A DNA stretch of 64,000 nt from Trichobilharzia regenti (GCA_944472135.2 OX235270.1:59091267-59155266), one strand, 5' to 3'. Positions 35,376 to 46,565 are shown, counted from the stretch's first letter. The notes: generated by a model not told the origin, from the letters alone. A program made the numbers and translations.

Positions 35376-35590
35376 AAATTGGTGAGCCCGACCCCGACGA
35401 CCAATTTCGACAGCGACGACAAATTGGTATCCTTGACGATAACTGGTTCACCCTGACGACGAATTGTTGACCCCAACGACAAATTTCGACCCCGACGACA
35501 AATTGTCCATCGCAACGACAATTTTTTCACCTCGACGATAACTTGTTGACTCCAACGACCTTTTGTTCACCCGGACGCAGCATTACACTT
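35376..35590 (+). repeat. Gypsy-2 primer-binding site and PBS-like tandem leader
   Basis: TGGTGAGCCCGACC at 35380-35393 is the primer-binding site. It is followed by about ten degenerate units of 18-20 bp, each a variant of ttgaccccgacgacaaa (for example ttgttgaccccaacgacaaa and ttcgaccccgacgacaaatt), up to the end of the array at about 35583. The units resemble the primer-binding site itself. Nothing comparable follows the PBS in Gypsy-1 or Gypsy-3. Confidence 0.75.
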
Positions 35591-35793
35591 GCTGGATTAA
35601 TTAAACTCTAACTTTATCGGATATATATACATATAATAGACATTTCGAGGTCATTCTTGTGCTTTCTCATCGCACAACTTGCAGTAATCTGTGGTAAGCA
35701 CCGCATTGCATGTTTTTCGGTTTTGCCATATTCTTGGTGTGCATAATCTTTGCTATTTTGTTACTGTTAAACCATTTTTCTACGAATTGTATC

Positions 35794-36850
35794 ATGTCTT
35801 CCGATACCCTGATACCTTACAGCTGGGATCTGTTGGTACCCTTTCTCTTACTGTACCAGTTTTTAGGCCCAAAGACTCCCATCTTTGGTTTGCACGACTG
35901 GAAAATTATTTCACTGCCAATAAGCTTACGTCACAGACGGTTAAATTTGGCATATTGAGTACAGTACTACCAGACGAAATCGCCGAACAGGTTCGACAAC
36001 ACATAGTTCAGCCCAGCACAGACGCTCCTTACGACAAGTTGAAAGAAGAAGTACTTCGATGCACTTCACTTTCGGATAGGCAAGCACTCGATCGTTTGTT
36101 AAGCAAAGTAGAGCTAGGCGATAAAACCCCATCACAACTCATGAGGCACATGCAAAGCCTAGTAGCAGGAAGAGATATCGACAAACGTCTCTTTTACCAA
36201 ATTTGGTTGCGACGACTTCCTGCAAACATTCAACAAGTTCTTGCTTACGGAGATGACGACATTGACATTGAGAAGCTTGCCAAAATCGCAGATCGCATGT
36301 ATGAGAGGTCAACACCTCAATCTGTTGCTTCCACCAGCAGAATGCCAGACACTGACGACAGGATACAGGCTCTAGAACACAAAGTCAACACCGTACTGAG
36401 TCAGTTAGCAGCACTGACCACACGCACACGACCAAGCCGTTCTAGAAGCTCGTCTCGTCGACGTCTTTCTCGATCACCCAGCACGTCACGACATCACGAT
36501 ACTATTTGCTGGTACCACCGTAGTTACGGAGACAATGCACGACGGTGTCGTTCACCTTGCAACTTTCAGACTAAACCAAAAGATATATCGTCATGTATGA
36601 AAACTTCTACTGTTGGCAATCTACGATCTAGCAGTCGTTTGTTTTATGTAACAGATAGAAATACCGGTACTACGTTCTTAGTCGACACAGGAGCAGAGGT
36701 TAGTGTTCTCCCTCCGACTACGCAGGAACGTCAACATCCTGACCCTGCAGTTACGCTCCAAGCCGTTAATAAGTCTAATATTGTTACATATGGTAGTAAA
36801 CGAATGACTTTAGATTTTGGTCTGCAGAATACCTACATTGGTCTTTCATC
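35794..36850 (+). pseudogene. Gypsy-2 Gag-protease
   Basis: The natural start is probably ATG 35794 ('MSSDTL', like 'MSSPQ' and 'MSDLS' in the sister elements), but the main Gag frame is shifted by one base near 35810-35830. It then runs through 'FRPKDSHLWFARLENYF', 'LGDKTPSQLMRHMQSL', a Ser/Arg linker and the CHCC finger 'CWYHRSYGDNARRCRSPC' (36509-36562). Unlike its two relatives, protease follows in the same frame: '[17 protein letters not shown]' (36664-36714). A one-base loss near 36835 breaks protease before its second half ('[15 protein letters not shown]'). Confidence 0.85.
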
Positions 36851-38022
36851 ATCGCAGACGTTCCATCCCCAATCCTTGGTATAGATTTTCTACAGCAACA
36901 CAAACTGCTAGTTGATCCGGTTAGTCCTAAGCTTATAGACTCGCTCAATAGAAGGTACATCGCTGGTACGATTAGCCGTGCATCATCGCTGAACTTGATG
37001 GTCACACGCAAACCAGCATCTCCATATACTGACTTAGTAAATCAGTTCCCTGACCTTCTACAACCCTCTTTCCGAGCAACAGAACTAAAGCATCAAGTGG
37101 TTCATCACATTAAAACCACTGGACCACCAGTTTTTGCACGTCCTCGACGCCTTGACCCAAACCAACTTAAAATCGCAAAAACAGAGTTCGATAAAATGTT
37201 AGAACTCGGCATTATTCGACCATCCAACAGCTCTTGGTCTTCACCGCTGCACATGGTACCCAAAAAGTCTTCTGGTGAGATACGGCCATGCGGGGATTAT
37301 CGAGCTTTAAACAAGCAAACGGTACCTGATCGATACCCCATACCGCATATTCACGATTTCGCCAGCAACTTGCCAGAGGTTAAAATTTTCTCCAAAATCG
37401 ACCTTGTCAAAGCGTACCATCATATTCCCATCCACCCGGATGACGTTCCAAAAACCGCTATCACCACGCCATTCGGCTTATACGAATTCGTGCGCATGCC
37501 TTTCGGGCTGATGAACGCCGCTCAGACATTTCAACGTCTCATCGACCAAGTACTCCGCGGCCTGCCCTTCGTCTACGCATACATTGACGACTTACTAATT
37601 GCAAGTGCAGACGAAACCGAGCATGTGAAACATGTGAGGACGGTGTTTGAACGACTTCAGAAATACGGCATGACTATCAATTTAGATAAATGCGAATTTG
37701 GTAAGAAATCACTGAAATTCCTCGGTCACTTGATTGACAATCAAGGAATTAGACCAGTCCCCGACGATGTACAAGCCATCAAAGACTATCCATTACCAGA
37801 TTCTTTCAAGAAACTACGGCGATTTTTGGGTCTAGTCAATTTTTACCGGCGTTTTATCCCGAACTGTGCTAGAGTTTTGCAACCGTTGACCGACTGCTTA
37901 CGTGGACATAGTCGTTCATTCTATTTGCCTGCAGAAGCTGTTAAAGCATTCGAAGCTGTTAAACAATCACTAAACGACAAGACGCTCTTAGTCAGACGCC
38001 AGAATGACGCCCCCTGTCTCTC
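36850..38022 (+). pseudogene. Gypsy-2 reverse transcriptase
   Basis: The frame resumes at the protease end and is open to 38026. RT blocks are complete: '[19 protein letters not shown]', '[13 protein letters not shown]', '[13 protein letters not shown]', '[14 protein letters not shown]', catalytic '[11 protein letters not shown]' (about 37579-37611) and '[13 protein letters not shown]'. It makes cDNA from the genomic RNA. A frame break in the C5 run near 38010-38020 separates it from RNase H. Confidence 0.9.
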
Positions 38023-39708
38023 ATGACAGATGCTTCAGATGTCGCCATTGGGGCAGTTTTACAACAGCAGGTACATGGCGAATGGCAACCCCTTGCATTC
38101 TTTTCGAAACGACTGAATCCTACTCAATGTCGATATAGCACTTTTGGTAGAGAGTTATTAGCTGTTTATTTAGCAATCAAGCACTTTCGACATATGCTGG
38201 AAGGTACACCTTTTACGGTCTTTACAGACCACAAGGCTCTAACGAAAGCCTTATCAGCAAAACAGGATAACTACTCTCCGCGCGAACTACGACATCTCGA
38301 GTTTATATCCCAGTTCACCTCCGATCTGCGACACATAAAGGGTAAAAACAATGAAGTGGCAGACGCTTTATCACGTATGCACATTGATAACATTGTATGC
38401 CCAGACATCGACTACGAACATCTCTCAAACTTACAACGAGATGACGCCGAACTCAAAAAGATCATGTCTTCTAAAACAACATCTTTAAACCTCGAGGCAA
38501 TTCCTTTCGGCACGACAAAAGTTATCTGCGACACCTCTACAGGTAAATATCGACCTTTCATTCCAACAGCTATGAGACATACAGTATTCGAGAAGTTACA
38601 TAACTTGTCGCATCCTGGTGTTAGCGCTACTACCAAGCTACTAAGAGAAAGATTTATCTGGCCAAACATTAACAGCGACGTTAAGAAGTGGACACGAAAT
38701 TGCTTGTCTTGTCAAAGAGTCAAAATCAACCGGCACACCAAAGCACCACTTGGTCGCTTCCCTAACCCCGACTCTAGATTTGACCACGTACATGTAGACA
38801 TAGTTGGTCCACTGCCTCCTTCCAATGGTTTCAACTATATTCTAACCTGCATTGACAGATTTACTCGTTGGCCAGTAGCAGTTCCATTAATCGACGTCTC
38901 AGCTGAAACGGTAGCTAAAGCTTTAGTCGAAAACTGGATAGCCAATTTCGGTGTCCCATCAATTATCACTACAGACAGAGGTGCCCAGTTTGAAAGCCGA
39001 CCTTTTGACCAACTAACTGAATTACTAGGCATTAAACGAATACGAACAACAGCGTATCATCCTAGTTCCAACGGTATGGTCGAACGATTTCATCGACAAC
39101 TCAAAGCTGCACTCGCTGCTTCTTTGACTCAAAACGATTGGTCAACCAAACTTCCACTAGTATTACTTGGTATACGAGCTACTATAAAGAAAGATATTGG
39201 CTGCTGTGTTTCTGAACTAGTCTATGGAACAACATTACGATTACCAGGAGAATTTTTCACCCCGGGTAACCAAGTTCCACACGATATGACTGGTTACGTG
39301 CACCAGCTAAAACGACACATGAACGAGCTAAAGATATCAATTCCACGTCAGCAGGAACGAGCGTCATACATCCCGTCACAACTGACAGATTGTACTCACG
39401 TCTTCGTCAGGAGAGAAGGTGTACAACGACCACTTCAACCCGCTTATGATGGCCCATTCAAAGTTCTAAACAGAAACGCGAAAGTTATCACGATAGAAAG
39501 ATTGAATAAAACAGAAGCCATCAGTATCGACAGAGTCAAACCAGCGTTCCTCGACGATTTCGAAGTCAACGATAAGAACCAGCTGGACGACGTGCCAATA
39601 CCTACATCCACACAAGCTTCAACGTCGACAGAGAAGCCTGCGAAAACAACGCGATCTGGTAGACGAGTCCATTGGCCTAAACGTTACGTGCAAGTCATCG
39701 AATTATAA
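38023..39708 (+). CDS. Gypsy-2 RNase H and integrase
   Basis: 561 codons open from 38023. RNase H has '[15 protein letters not shown]', '[17 protein letters not shown]' and 'FTDHKAL'. The integrase HHCC finger is 'HNLSHPGVS' with 'CLSCQ', and the core D,D,E is 'HVDIVGPLP', 'TTDRGAQFE' and '[11 protein letters not shown]'. A GPY/F-like 'PAYDGPFKV' and the tail '[15 protein letters not shown]' follow. The tail is shared with the other two Gypsy elements. In an intact element this would be the C-terminal part of the Pol polyprotein, not a separate product. Confidence 0.9.
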   Translation: MTDASDVAIGAVLQQQVHGEWQPLAFFSKRLNPTQCRYSTFGRELLAVYLAIKHFRHMLEGTPFTVFTDHKALTKALSAKQDNYSPRELRHLEFISQFTSDLRHIKGKNNEVADALSRMHIDNIVCPDIDYEHLSNLQRDDAELKKIMSSKTTSLNLEAIPFGTTKVICDTSTGKYRPFIPTAMRHTVFEKLHNLSHPGVSATTKLLRERFIWPNINSDVKKWTRNCLSCQRVKINRHTKAPLGRFPNPDSRFDHVHVDIVGPLPPSNGFNYILTCIDRFTRWPVAVPLIDVSAETVAKALVENWIANFGVPSIITTDRGAQFESRPFDQLTELLGIKRIRTTAYHPSSNGMVERFHRQLKAALAASLTQNDWSTKLPLVLLGIRATIKKDIGCCVSELVYGTTLRLPGEFFTPGNQVPHDMTGYVHQLKRHMNELKISIPRQQERASYIPSQLTDCTHVFVRREGVQRPLQPAYDGPFKVLNRNAKVITIERLNKTEAISIDRVKPAFLDDFEVNDKNQLDDVPIPTSTQASTSTEKPAKTTRSGRRVHWPKRYVQVIEL

Positions 39709-40124
39709 CTTACTACGAATTTTCATTTTTATTATCTTTATTCGTAATTGTCATTTGATTACTCATTTAACTGATTAATATTTTCATACATAAATCACGT
39801 CACTATTATTTTAACATCGATATTTCCTATATTATTATATTTAATCACATCTCGTATATTATTCACGTATCGTCTTCGTCTACCGACTACAGATCCCTGG
39901 ACAATTTTATCGTTCCTTATATATTCTATTACGATTAGGAATTCCACTTTCCCTAGATTATCGCATTTATTATCGATGTTATTAACCGCTTTAAATCGCT
40001 CATTTTTCAGCTTTATAAATCGCCTTCTGTGTACTATCGCTGCTACGTATTACGCTGACGCATGTTATTTTCGAACACTTAAATGTATTTTTTTATATAT
40101 TTCAGTGTTCTGGTGGGGGAATTA

Positions 40125-40425
40125 TGTAGTACCCCTATACCAACTGTAAACATGCTTTTTAATCTAATTTGTATACTTGCATTATATGTGTATACAGACT
40201 GATTTTATATATACTTCGCAAATACTTGTCCATTCACTGTTGAATATTACCTTGACACAATTTCGAATTTGACTACTGCTTCAATACATATTCGTATTCT
40301 TCACAAGTGCCTTTTGATTTACGTTGTGGGCGTCGAGTAGCCACAACGTCTGCGCACATCAATAAGAGCGAAGAAATACATAGAATATATGTGTACAGCA
40401 GTTTAGTCAGAAAACGCACGCAACA
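40125..40425 (+). repeat. Gypsy-2 3' LTR
   Basis: 301 bp, no difference seen from 35075-35375. Preceded by a purine-rich tract at 40111-40120 and followed by TSD tatc at 40426-40429. Confidence 0.93.
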
Positions 40426-40429
40426 TATC

Positions 40430-41883
40430 TTCTATTCTGCTGAAAAACGATGGTAATGACATGGACTTACTCCTACTCAAGTTATACTCAATTTTACTAA
40501 GCGATGGGACATACCCTACCTTCTGGAAGAAGTCTTATATTGTACCTATCCATAGATGCGGGCCTATGACCGATATCAACAACTACTGCCCCATATACAT
40601 CACGTCTGTAGTTTCACGTGTAATGGAAAAGATAGTAAAAACTCAAATCATTCAGTATTTGCTGTCAAATGACCTACTATCCCCATCCCAATACGGTTTC
40701 TTAAGTAGAAGGTGGTGAATTACTTGCCACTTAGATTATTACATTACACAATGCATTGATAATGGGCGTTCGGTAACAACATTATTTCTCGACGTTAGCA
40801 AGGTCTTCGATAAGTCCCACATATCAGACCCCTAACAAAACTTCAATCCTACGTAATAACCGGAAAACTTCTCAAATGGATAAATTCTTTTCTCATAGAA
40901 AGAGAGCAATTAGTCAAAATCAGCCACCACCCGTCTTCATCAAAGCCGATAACTAGTGGCGTAATACAGGCTAGCGTTCTTGGCCCTATTCTATTCCTCT
41001 TATTTATAAATGACATAGTCTCTGTGATCAAGTATGGCAAGCCATACCTCTTTGCAGATGATCTCAAGATAGTATATGATTATGGGTACGATGATATGAG
41101 CGTCGAAAGCAAGATCCAACATGACTTAAACAATCTAGGCGATTGGAGAGAAAAGTGGCAACTGACTTTCAACCAAGACAAGTGCGGTGTAGCCCAGCTT
41201 GGACGCTGGAAGCCGAGAATGTGCCTATATATGTACGGTAAGCTCCTCTCAAAACTGAACACAGATCTCGCGATAACATACTCAGATTTAACGTTTTCAG
41301 ATCATGCGAATAAGGTTGTATATGACCGTAAACGACTTACTGGCTTTGTACTGCGTAACTTCTACACCCAAGAAGCAAGATTAGCTATATACAGGACATG
41401 CATCCACTTCAAACTTGAATATTGTGCTCTTTTATTTAGTAACCTAAGGTCTGCAGACCGAAAAAAAATCGAAAGTGTCCAGAGATTCCTCACGAAACAC
41501 TTAATAGGGTTTGATCAACAAGTGGAATATGTTGACAAGTGTATACGTCTGAAATTAGAACCTCTGTGGTTAACGAGAGTGAAGTGCAACTTATTTCTAC
41601 TCTTCAAAGTCATTATGAAACACTGTTATAGTAACTCATCCATAACGTGGGAAAATATTAAATCATATCAACTGCGGAACTACGACTACCTTGTCAAGGT
41701 GGCTACCCACAGAAAATCCATTAGGGCAGAATTTTTCACCACTTAATATTGCAACCTCTGGAAATAACTACCATCTGAAATTCAATGTTGTAAAAACACC
41801 GATGGGTTCAAACGGAGCCTAGAAATACACATTGACATGTACACCCTGGATTGTCTAAAAGACCACAACTCTTGGCATAACGG
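40430..41883 (+). pseudogene. CR1-B ORF2: RT and C-terminus
   Basis: Continuation of the RT interrupted at 35074: 'YPTFWKKSYIVPIHR', 'SPSQYGFLS' then an in-frame stop (TGA near 40716), 'LFLDVSKVFDKS', 'ILFLLFINDI'-like text, and catalytic 'YLFADDLKIVYDYG' (41044-41085). The post-RT region 'EARLAIYRTCIHFKLEYC' and 'LTRVKCNLFLLFKVI' matches CR1-A. It ends where the Gypsy-3 LTR starts (41884), so the element's own 3' tail is missing. Confidence 0.85.
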
Positions 41884-42203
41884 TGTAGCGGTAAATAATT
41901 CCCCAAAATTATTGACCACAGCGATCACTCATTGGATGCTGACCACCACTGTTTAAGTCGACTTGTTTAGCTGAAGGCTTCCGGTCAAGCATCCCCGCCA
42001 TTTGGTACCCCGTCGTGTAACGTGCACGATCACTAGCTAGCTAAGCGTTCGTCTATCGGCTGGTTTTGGTTCCTAAATACATTTCTTCGTTTGGACGATC
42101 AATTGTTGGCTTTTGCTTTGTCTTTGGTACGCGAGAATAAATTAATTAGAAGTTGTTGAACGAGATATCACGTCAAACCTTTAATATCCCCCGACCTTTA
42201 AAC
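41884..42203 (+). repeat. Gypsy-3 5' LTR
   Basis: Starts TGTAGCGGTAAATAATTCC. The inner end is placed just before tggtgag at 42204. The exact 3' boundary is uncertain because the repeat identity with 44884 runs on into tggtga. Confidence 0.8.
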
Positions 42204-42315
42204 TGGTGAGCCTAACCGCGAACTTCATCTACGACAATTACTCAGATAATCCCGGTGAGTTCGTTCCATTTTGTATTTGTTCTTGTACCATATATTATTC
42301 GGTATAATTTTCGTC

Positions 42316-43143
42316 ATGAGTGATCTTAGTCCCAAGGTCATCCGTATCCGCTCAACTCCTAAAACCATTCAGCTCGTACCATACTGGCCAGATAATGCTG
42401 AAACGTGGTTTCTGCTAGCTGAAGCAGATTTTTGTGAGCATGGGATAACTGATCAACGTTCACAGTTACTTGCAGTTATTCACGCCCTACCGCGGGAATT
42501 CAGCAAGTACGTAACATCACAGATGTTGAGTCCCGAGGTAAGTAACTCGTACGAGTTGCTGAAAGCATCCCTCCTCAGGAGAAACGTTCTCACGGACAGA
42601 CAACGTCTAGATGAATTATTTCGCAACATCGAGTTAGGAGATCAGTCAGCCGTGAGCATGCTGACAAGAATGAAGGAAGTCGTCGGCCAATGTCAATTCG
42701 ACGAAGGACTGTTTAGAGAACTCTTCTTAACCAAGTTGCCACAATCTGTACAGACCGTACTTGTGACACTTGAGGGTACTGTAATAGAGAACTTGGCTAT
42801 TACTGCAGATAAGATTCTAGAGATAACTAAACGGTCTGTCCCCGAAATATGCTCGATGACTAAGCAGACTTCGAGTAAGGATCCTGCCATGAAAGAGTTA
42901 TGCAACTCCATCCAGCAGATGTTTAGGTCGAACATGTCTTCCAACTCCTCTGACCGTCGTCCTAAACCTCCTCAACGCAGGAACTCGCGTGGTCGATCTA
43001 AGTCCAAACCACGTTCACTGAAAAACCCTGACTGGTGCTGGTATCACAACACCTATGGCCAAGAAGCGAAGTGTTGCCGTAAGCCTTGTAACTTCGGAAA
43101 TGTCTCAAAGTCTGCGGGAAACTATCCCGCCGGCACGCGTTAG
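42316..43143 (+). CDS. Gypsy-3 Gag
   Basis: 276 codons from ATG 42316 ('[13 protein letters not shown]'). The open frame starts 15 hydrophobic codons earlier, at 42271. It has the same layout as the Gypsy-1 Gag: a capsid-like region ('[19 protein letters not shown]', '[18 protein letters not shown]'), a basic Ser/Arg/Pro linker and the CHCC finger '[18 protein letters not shown]' (43036-43089). It is uninterrupted and ends at TAG 43141-43143, 19 nt after the GGGAAAC heptamer. Confidence 0.88.
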   Translation: MSDLSPKVIRIRSTPKTIQLVPYWPDNAETWFLLAEADFCEHGITDQRSQLLAVIHALPREFSKYVTSQMLSPEVSNSYELLKASLLRRNVLTDRQRLDELFRNIELGDQSAVSMLTRMKEVVGQCQFDEGLFRELFLTKLPQSVQTVLVTLEGTVIENLAITADKILEITKRSVPEICSMTKQTSSKDPAMKELCNSIQQMFRSNMSSNSSDRRPKPPQRRNSRGRSKSKPRSLKNPDWCWYHNTYGQEAKCCRKPCNFGNVSKSAGNYPAGTR

Positions 43144-43162
43144 CGGCAACCGTCGCCGGTGG
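43116..43162 (+). promoter_or_regulatory. Candidate -1 ribosomal frameshift signal, Gypsy-3 gag/pro
   Basis: GGGAAAC (43116-43122) is in the gag frame as G-GGA-AAC. The -1 frame from it is open through the gag stop into protease. After a 4-nt spacer, CCGCCGGC (43127-43134) pairs with GCCGGTGG (43155-43162), 8 bp including one G-U, around a 20-nt loop that contains the gag stop. The heptamer is shared with Gypsy-1 at the same junction, while the stem bases differ. Confidence 0.65.
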
Positions 43163-44378
43163 CACTAGCCGCCTACTTTACATCCATGATGTGATAAGCC
43201 AGACTCGATACTTAGTCGACACAGGCGCCGAAGTCAGCGTCCTTCCTGCTACAGCAGCAGATCGACAGAAGGAACCTACCTTCAACTTACAGGCTGCAAA
43301 TGGAAAACCAATCGCAACCTTTGATAGGAAATACGTCTATCTGAACGTAGGTTTACGCAAACCTATTCGGTGGATTTTCCTTCTCGCTGACGTTACAATG
43401 CCCATCATTGGCACGGACCTACTTAATCATCATGATTTACTCGTAGACGTCCGCCGAAAACGACTGATTGACAATACTACTAGTCTGTCTATCAAAGGCA
43501 TTACCTACATAGGCCCTAGTTTGTCACCCGTTAAGATAAAGGCAATCCTTGATCCAACTTTTCAACCTATTGTTGACAAGTATCCGGAACTTAACCGCCC
43601 GTCGAACGACCTACCGTGCATAACCAGCAATGTTATGCACCACATCATTACCACAGGACAACCTGTGACATCTAAAGCACGACGATTAGCTCCTGACAAA
43701 CTGAGAATCGCCAGGAATGAATTTGACCATATGCTTAGCCTTGGCATCATTCGACCTTCGAATAGCCCATGGGCATCCCCACTTCATATGGTTCCGAAAA
43801 AGGATAGCAACGATTGGCGACCCACCGGTGATTACCGGCGAGTGAATGCCAAAACAACCCCTGATTGCTACCCGTTGCCTCATATACACGACTTGACGGC
43901 AACATTATCCGGCGCGACTATATTCTCCAAAATCGACTTGGTTAAAGCGTATAACCAAATCCCGATGGCAACAGAAGACATCCCGAAAACGGCTATCATT
44001 ACGCCTTTCGGACTTTTTGAATTTCTACGTATGCCATTCGGTCTCCGGAATGCAGCCCAAACATTCCAACGCTTCATCGACGAAGTATTTCGCGGTCTCG
44101 ACTTTGTATACGCATACTTAGACGACTGCCTCATTGCCAGTCCAGACAAGGAAACTCACCTTAGGCACTTGGACTTGGCATTTGACAGGTTACTCCAACA
44201 TGGTGTTACCATCAATATTCAAAAGTGTCAAATCGGTGTTGACTCACTCGACTTTCTGGGTCACACTGTTGACTGCAAGGGCATTCGCCCACTGGCTACT
44301 AAGTTTGAGCCTCCTAAGAAAAACCGTTCTGGACGCACCGTAAGGTTCCCAGAATATCTGCACACTTATTTGACTTAA
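43144..44378 (+). CDS. Gypsy-3 protease-RT, fused in frame to the Pol tail
   Basis: The frame is open from upstream of the gag stop (-1 frame) to TAA 44376-44378. Protease has '[15 protein letters not shown]' and 'MPIIGTDLL'. RT has '[19 protein letters not shown]', '[13 protein letters not shown]', '[15 protein letters not shown]', catalytic '[11 protein letters not shown]' (44110-44142) and '[14 protein letters not shown]'. Right after that block the reading jumps to '[16 protein letters not shown]', the C-terminal tail of Pol. The RT connection domain, RNase H and integrase are missing (about 1.9 kb compared with Gypsy-2), without loss of frame. The product could cleave Gag but not complete cDNA synthesis or integration. 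Confidence 0.85.
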
Positions 44379-44883
44379 CGAAGTCGTGTGATTCACGCTA
44401 CTCACTCGTTCGTGGTACTAACTATTTTTTTTGACGTATAAATTTTTTTTTATATACAGTACCACCGAACACAAAAAATTGTTTTTTTTTCAACAGTTCA
44501 TGTAACACACAAAAAAAATTAATTGGATGTATTTTTTTTCGATGTTCTGAACTTAGCATTATTTTACTGTATAGTAAATGCACATAAATTTTTTTAACCA
44601 AAAAGGTCATTTCGTACATTTTCCTCGACACGGTTCTTAGCGTTCTTGTTTTCTTTTCCAGGTGCGACGGGCACTGGACGGGAAACAAACGAAGCACGGA
44701 ATCCAACGAACAACACCAGGAAGCTATGTACAAACACCCCATTAGCATAGGCAGACAAACCAGTAGGCATAAGACCAAGCCGCTCGGAAGATTTTTTTCA
44801 CCCGAAAGGGAACCATCGAGTTTTTTTTACTTCCGGCTGGTTCTGTCTTAGGGTCCTCACCACACCACTAGGGGGGAGTGAGC

Positions 44884-45203
44884 TGTAGCGGTAAATAATT
44901 CCCCAAAATTATTGACCACAGCAATCACTCATTGGATGCTGACCACCACTGTTTAAGTCGACTTGTTTAGCTGAAGGCTTCCGGTCAAGCATCCCCGCCA
45001 TTTGGTACCCCGTCGTGTAACGTGCACGATCACTAGCTAGCTAAGCGTTCGTCTATCGGCTGGTTTTGGTTCCTAAATACATTTCTTCGTTTGGACGATC
45101 AATTGTTGGCTTTTGCTTTGTCTTTGGTACGCGAGAATAAATTAATTAGAAGTTGTTGAACGAGATATCACGTCAAACCTTTGATATCCCCCGACCTTTA
45201 AAC
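44884..45203 (+). repeat. Gypsy-3 3' LTR, followed by a PBS
   Basis: Matches 41884-42203 except two substitutions (gcgatc/gcaatc and ttaatat/ttgatat). Directly after it comes TGGTGACCCCGA (45204-45215), a better primer-binding-site match than the one inside this element. This LTR therefore behaves like a 5' LTR with leader (45204-about 45330). Confidence 0.8.
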
Positions 45204-45339
45204 TGGTGACCCCGACTGATGCGCCCACATTTAAAACGGAAATTGAAATCCAGTCCAGTTCTCAGCATAGTCACATACGTATAACTCGACTCTACTACTT
45301 ACACAGCGAACGTTTAACTAATTTACTGATTTTTATTCT

Positions 45340-46565
45340 CTATAAAGAAAGAAGATACAAGACAAGGAATGGCTCTCAACGGACACTTGGAAATTAATAG
45401 AAGAGAGGAGAATGGTGAAAGAGAAAATGAATCAATGCAAGGACAAACAGGAGAAGGAGACGCTGAGCTCAACTTACACAGCACTGAACAAAGAAGTGAA
45501 GAAGAGTGCTAGGAAGGACAAAAGACGATTCTACGACAACCTGGCCACTGAAGCTGAGAAGGCAGCAGACAAAAGGGACCTGAGGACATTATATCAGATA
45601 ACCAAGTCTCTATCCGGGAAGAGATCAACACAAGCGAAACCTATAAAAGACAGCCAATTACCAAGGAAGAAAAACAGATTAAACAATGGGTGGACCACTT
45701 CAAAGGACTCTTGAGCCGACCACCACCTGCAACCCGTCCAGAAATACCATCAACAGCGCGCACACAACTGCAAGTTGACACCAATCCTTCAACGAGAGCT
45801 GAAGTCTTGAACGCAATCAAACTTCTGAAAGCTGGAAAAACAGCCGGACCACATGGAATACCCCCTGAAGCACTGAAAGCAGACCCAGAGACGACAGCAG
45901 ACATGCTGACTCCATTATTGCAAAAGGTCTGGAAGAAGAGAAAGGTGCCTACTGACTTACCTCGTGAAACTACCAAAGAAGGGCGACTCACACCTCACTC
46001 TGCAAGAACTGGCGAGGAGTCATGCTCCTGTCGACGCCAAGTAAAATATTGAGTCGCATCATCCTGGAGAGAATTAAGGATGCTGAACTCCGACCAGAAC
46101 AAGCTAAATTCAGGAAAGACAAATCATGTTCTGACCAAATTACAACTCTACGCATCATCATCATCGTACAAAGCATGGAATGGCAATCAAACCTCTACCC
46201 CAACTTTATAGACTTTGAGAAGGCCTTCAACAGACAGCGGAGTAATTTGGAAACTACTCGAGTACTACGGCGTACCCCAAATATTCATCAACGACAACGG
46301 CACATGTCAAGTCATCCACAACGGAAAGCTCAGCGAGGCGTTTGGAGTAAACACAGGAGTCAGACAAGGGTGCTGGCTTATTATCACCAATGATATTCGT
46401 AATTGTGGTGGACTGGATTATGCGTCAGATAGTGAGAAACGAGAAGACAAGGATATCCTGGACTGACATGAGGAACCTAGAGGACCTGGATTTCGCGTGT
46501 GGATGATTTATGCTTGATGTCACACAAAATCGAAGACTTACAAGCGAAAACCGACAAACTGATCG
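45340..46565 (+). pseudogene. RTE-clade relic (copy 2), 5' part
   Basis: Starts in the region between endonuclease and RT ('STDTWKLIEERRMVKEKMN', 'LNKEVKKSARKDKRRFYDNL', 'LSRPPPATRPEIPS'). From 45712 it repeats window position 1 onward with few differences. It breaks at 46565 because CR1-A inserted there, and continues at 52689. The text has several frame breaks and a damaged catalytic 'LDFA' block. It is truncated at both ends: on the left by the leader of a Gypsy-3-type element, on the right by the transposase segment. Confidence 0.83.

Larger units (their letters stand above)
35075..40425 (+). mobile_element. Gypsy-2, CsRn1/Boudicca-like element with identical LTRs
   Basis: A complete 5351-bp element with 301-bp LTRs at 35075-35375 and 40125-40425 that I read as identical, starting TGTAGTACCC and ending CGCAACA. 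The TSD tatc (35071-35074 and 40426-40429) is perfect, and deleting the element plus one TSD restores the CR1-B RT frame. Internally: primer-binding site after a 4-nt spacer, a tandem-repeat leader, gag-protease, RT, RNase H, integrase, a 415-bp 3' UTR, and a short purine-rich stretch tggtggggga before the 3' LTR. Identical LTRs mean a recent insertion, yet three single-base frame breaks are present. Confidence 0.95.
41884..45203 (+). mobile_element. Gypsy-3, internally deleted CsRn1/Boudicca-like element
   Basis: A 3.3-kb element with about 320-bp LTRs (41884-42203 and 44884-45203) differing at only two positions that I see. It keeps gag, protease and RT. RNase H and integrase are gone, and the RT frame is fused to the short C-terminal tail. 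A G-rich tract aggggggagtgagc precedes the 3' LTR. Unlike Gypsy-1 and -2, every remaining frame is open. It inserted at the 3' end of CR1-B. The right LTR is followed by a primer-binding-site sequence instead of host DNA, and no TSD can be matched. Confidence 0.85.

Noticed and set aside
35388..35585. Regularly spaced short repeats that could suggest a CRISPR-like array
   Set aside because: Units are contiguous and degenerate without unique spacers, lie in the leader of an LTR element, and the genome is eukaryotic.
44422..44778. 118-codon minus-strand frame
   Set aside because: Driven by A/T homopolymers in the Gypsy-3 3' UTR; no domain.
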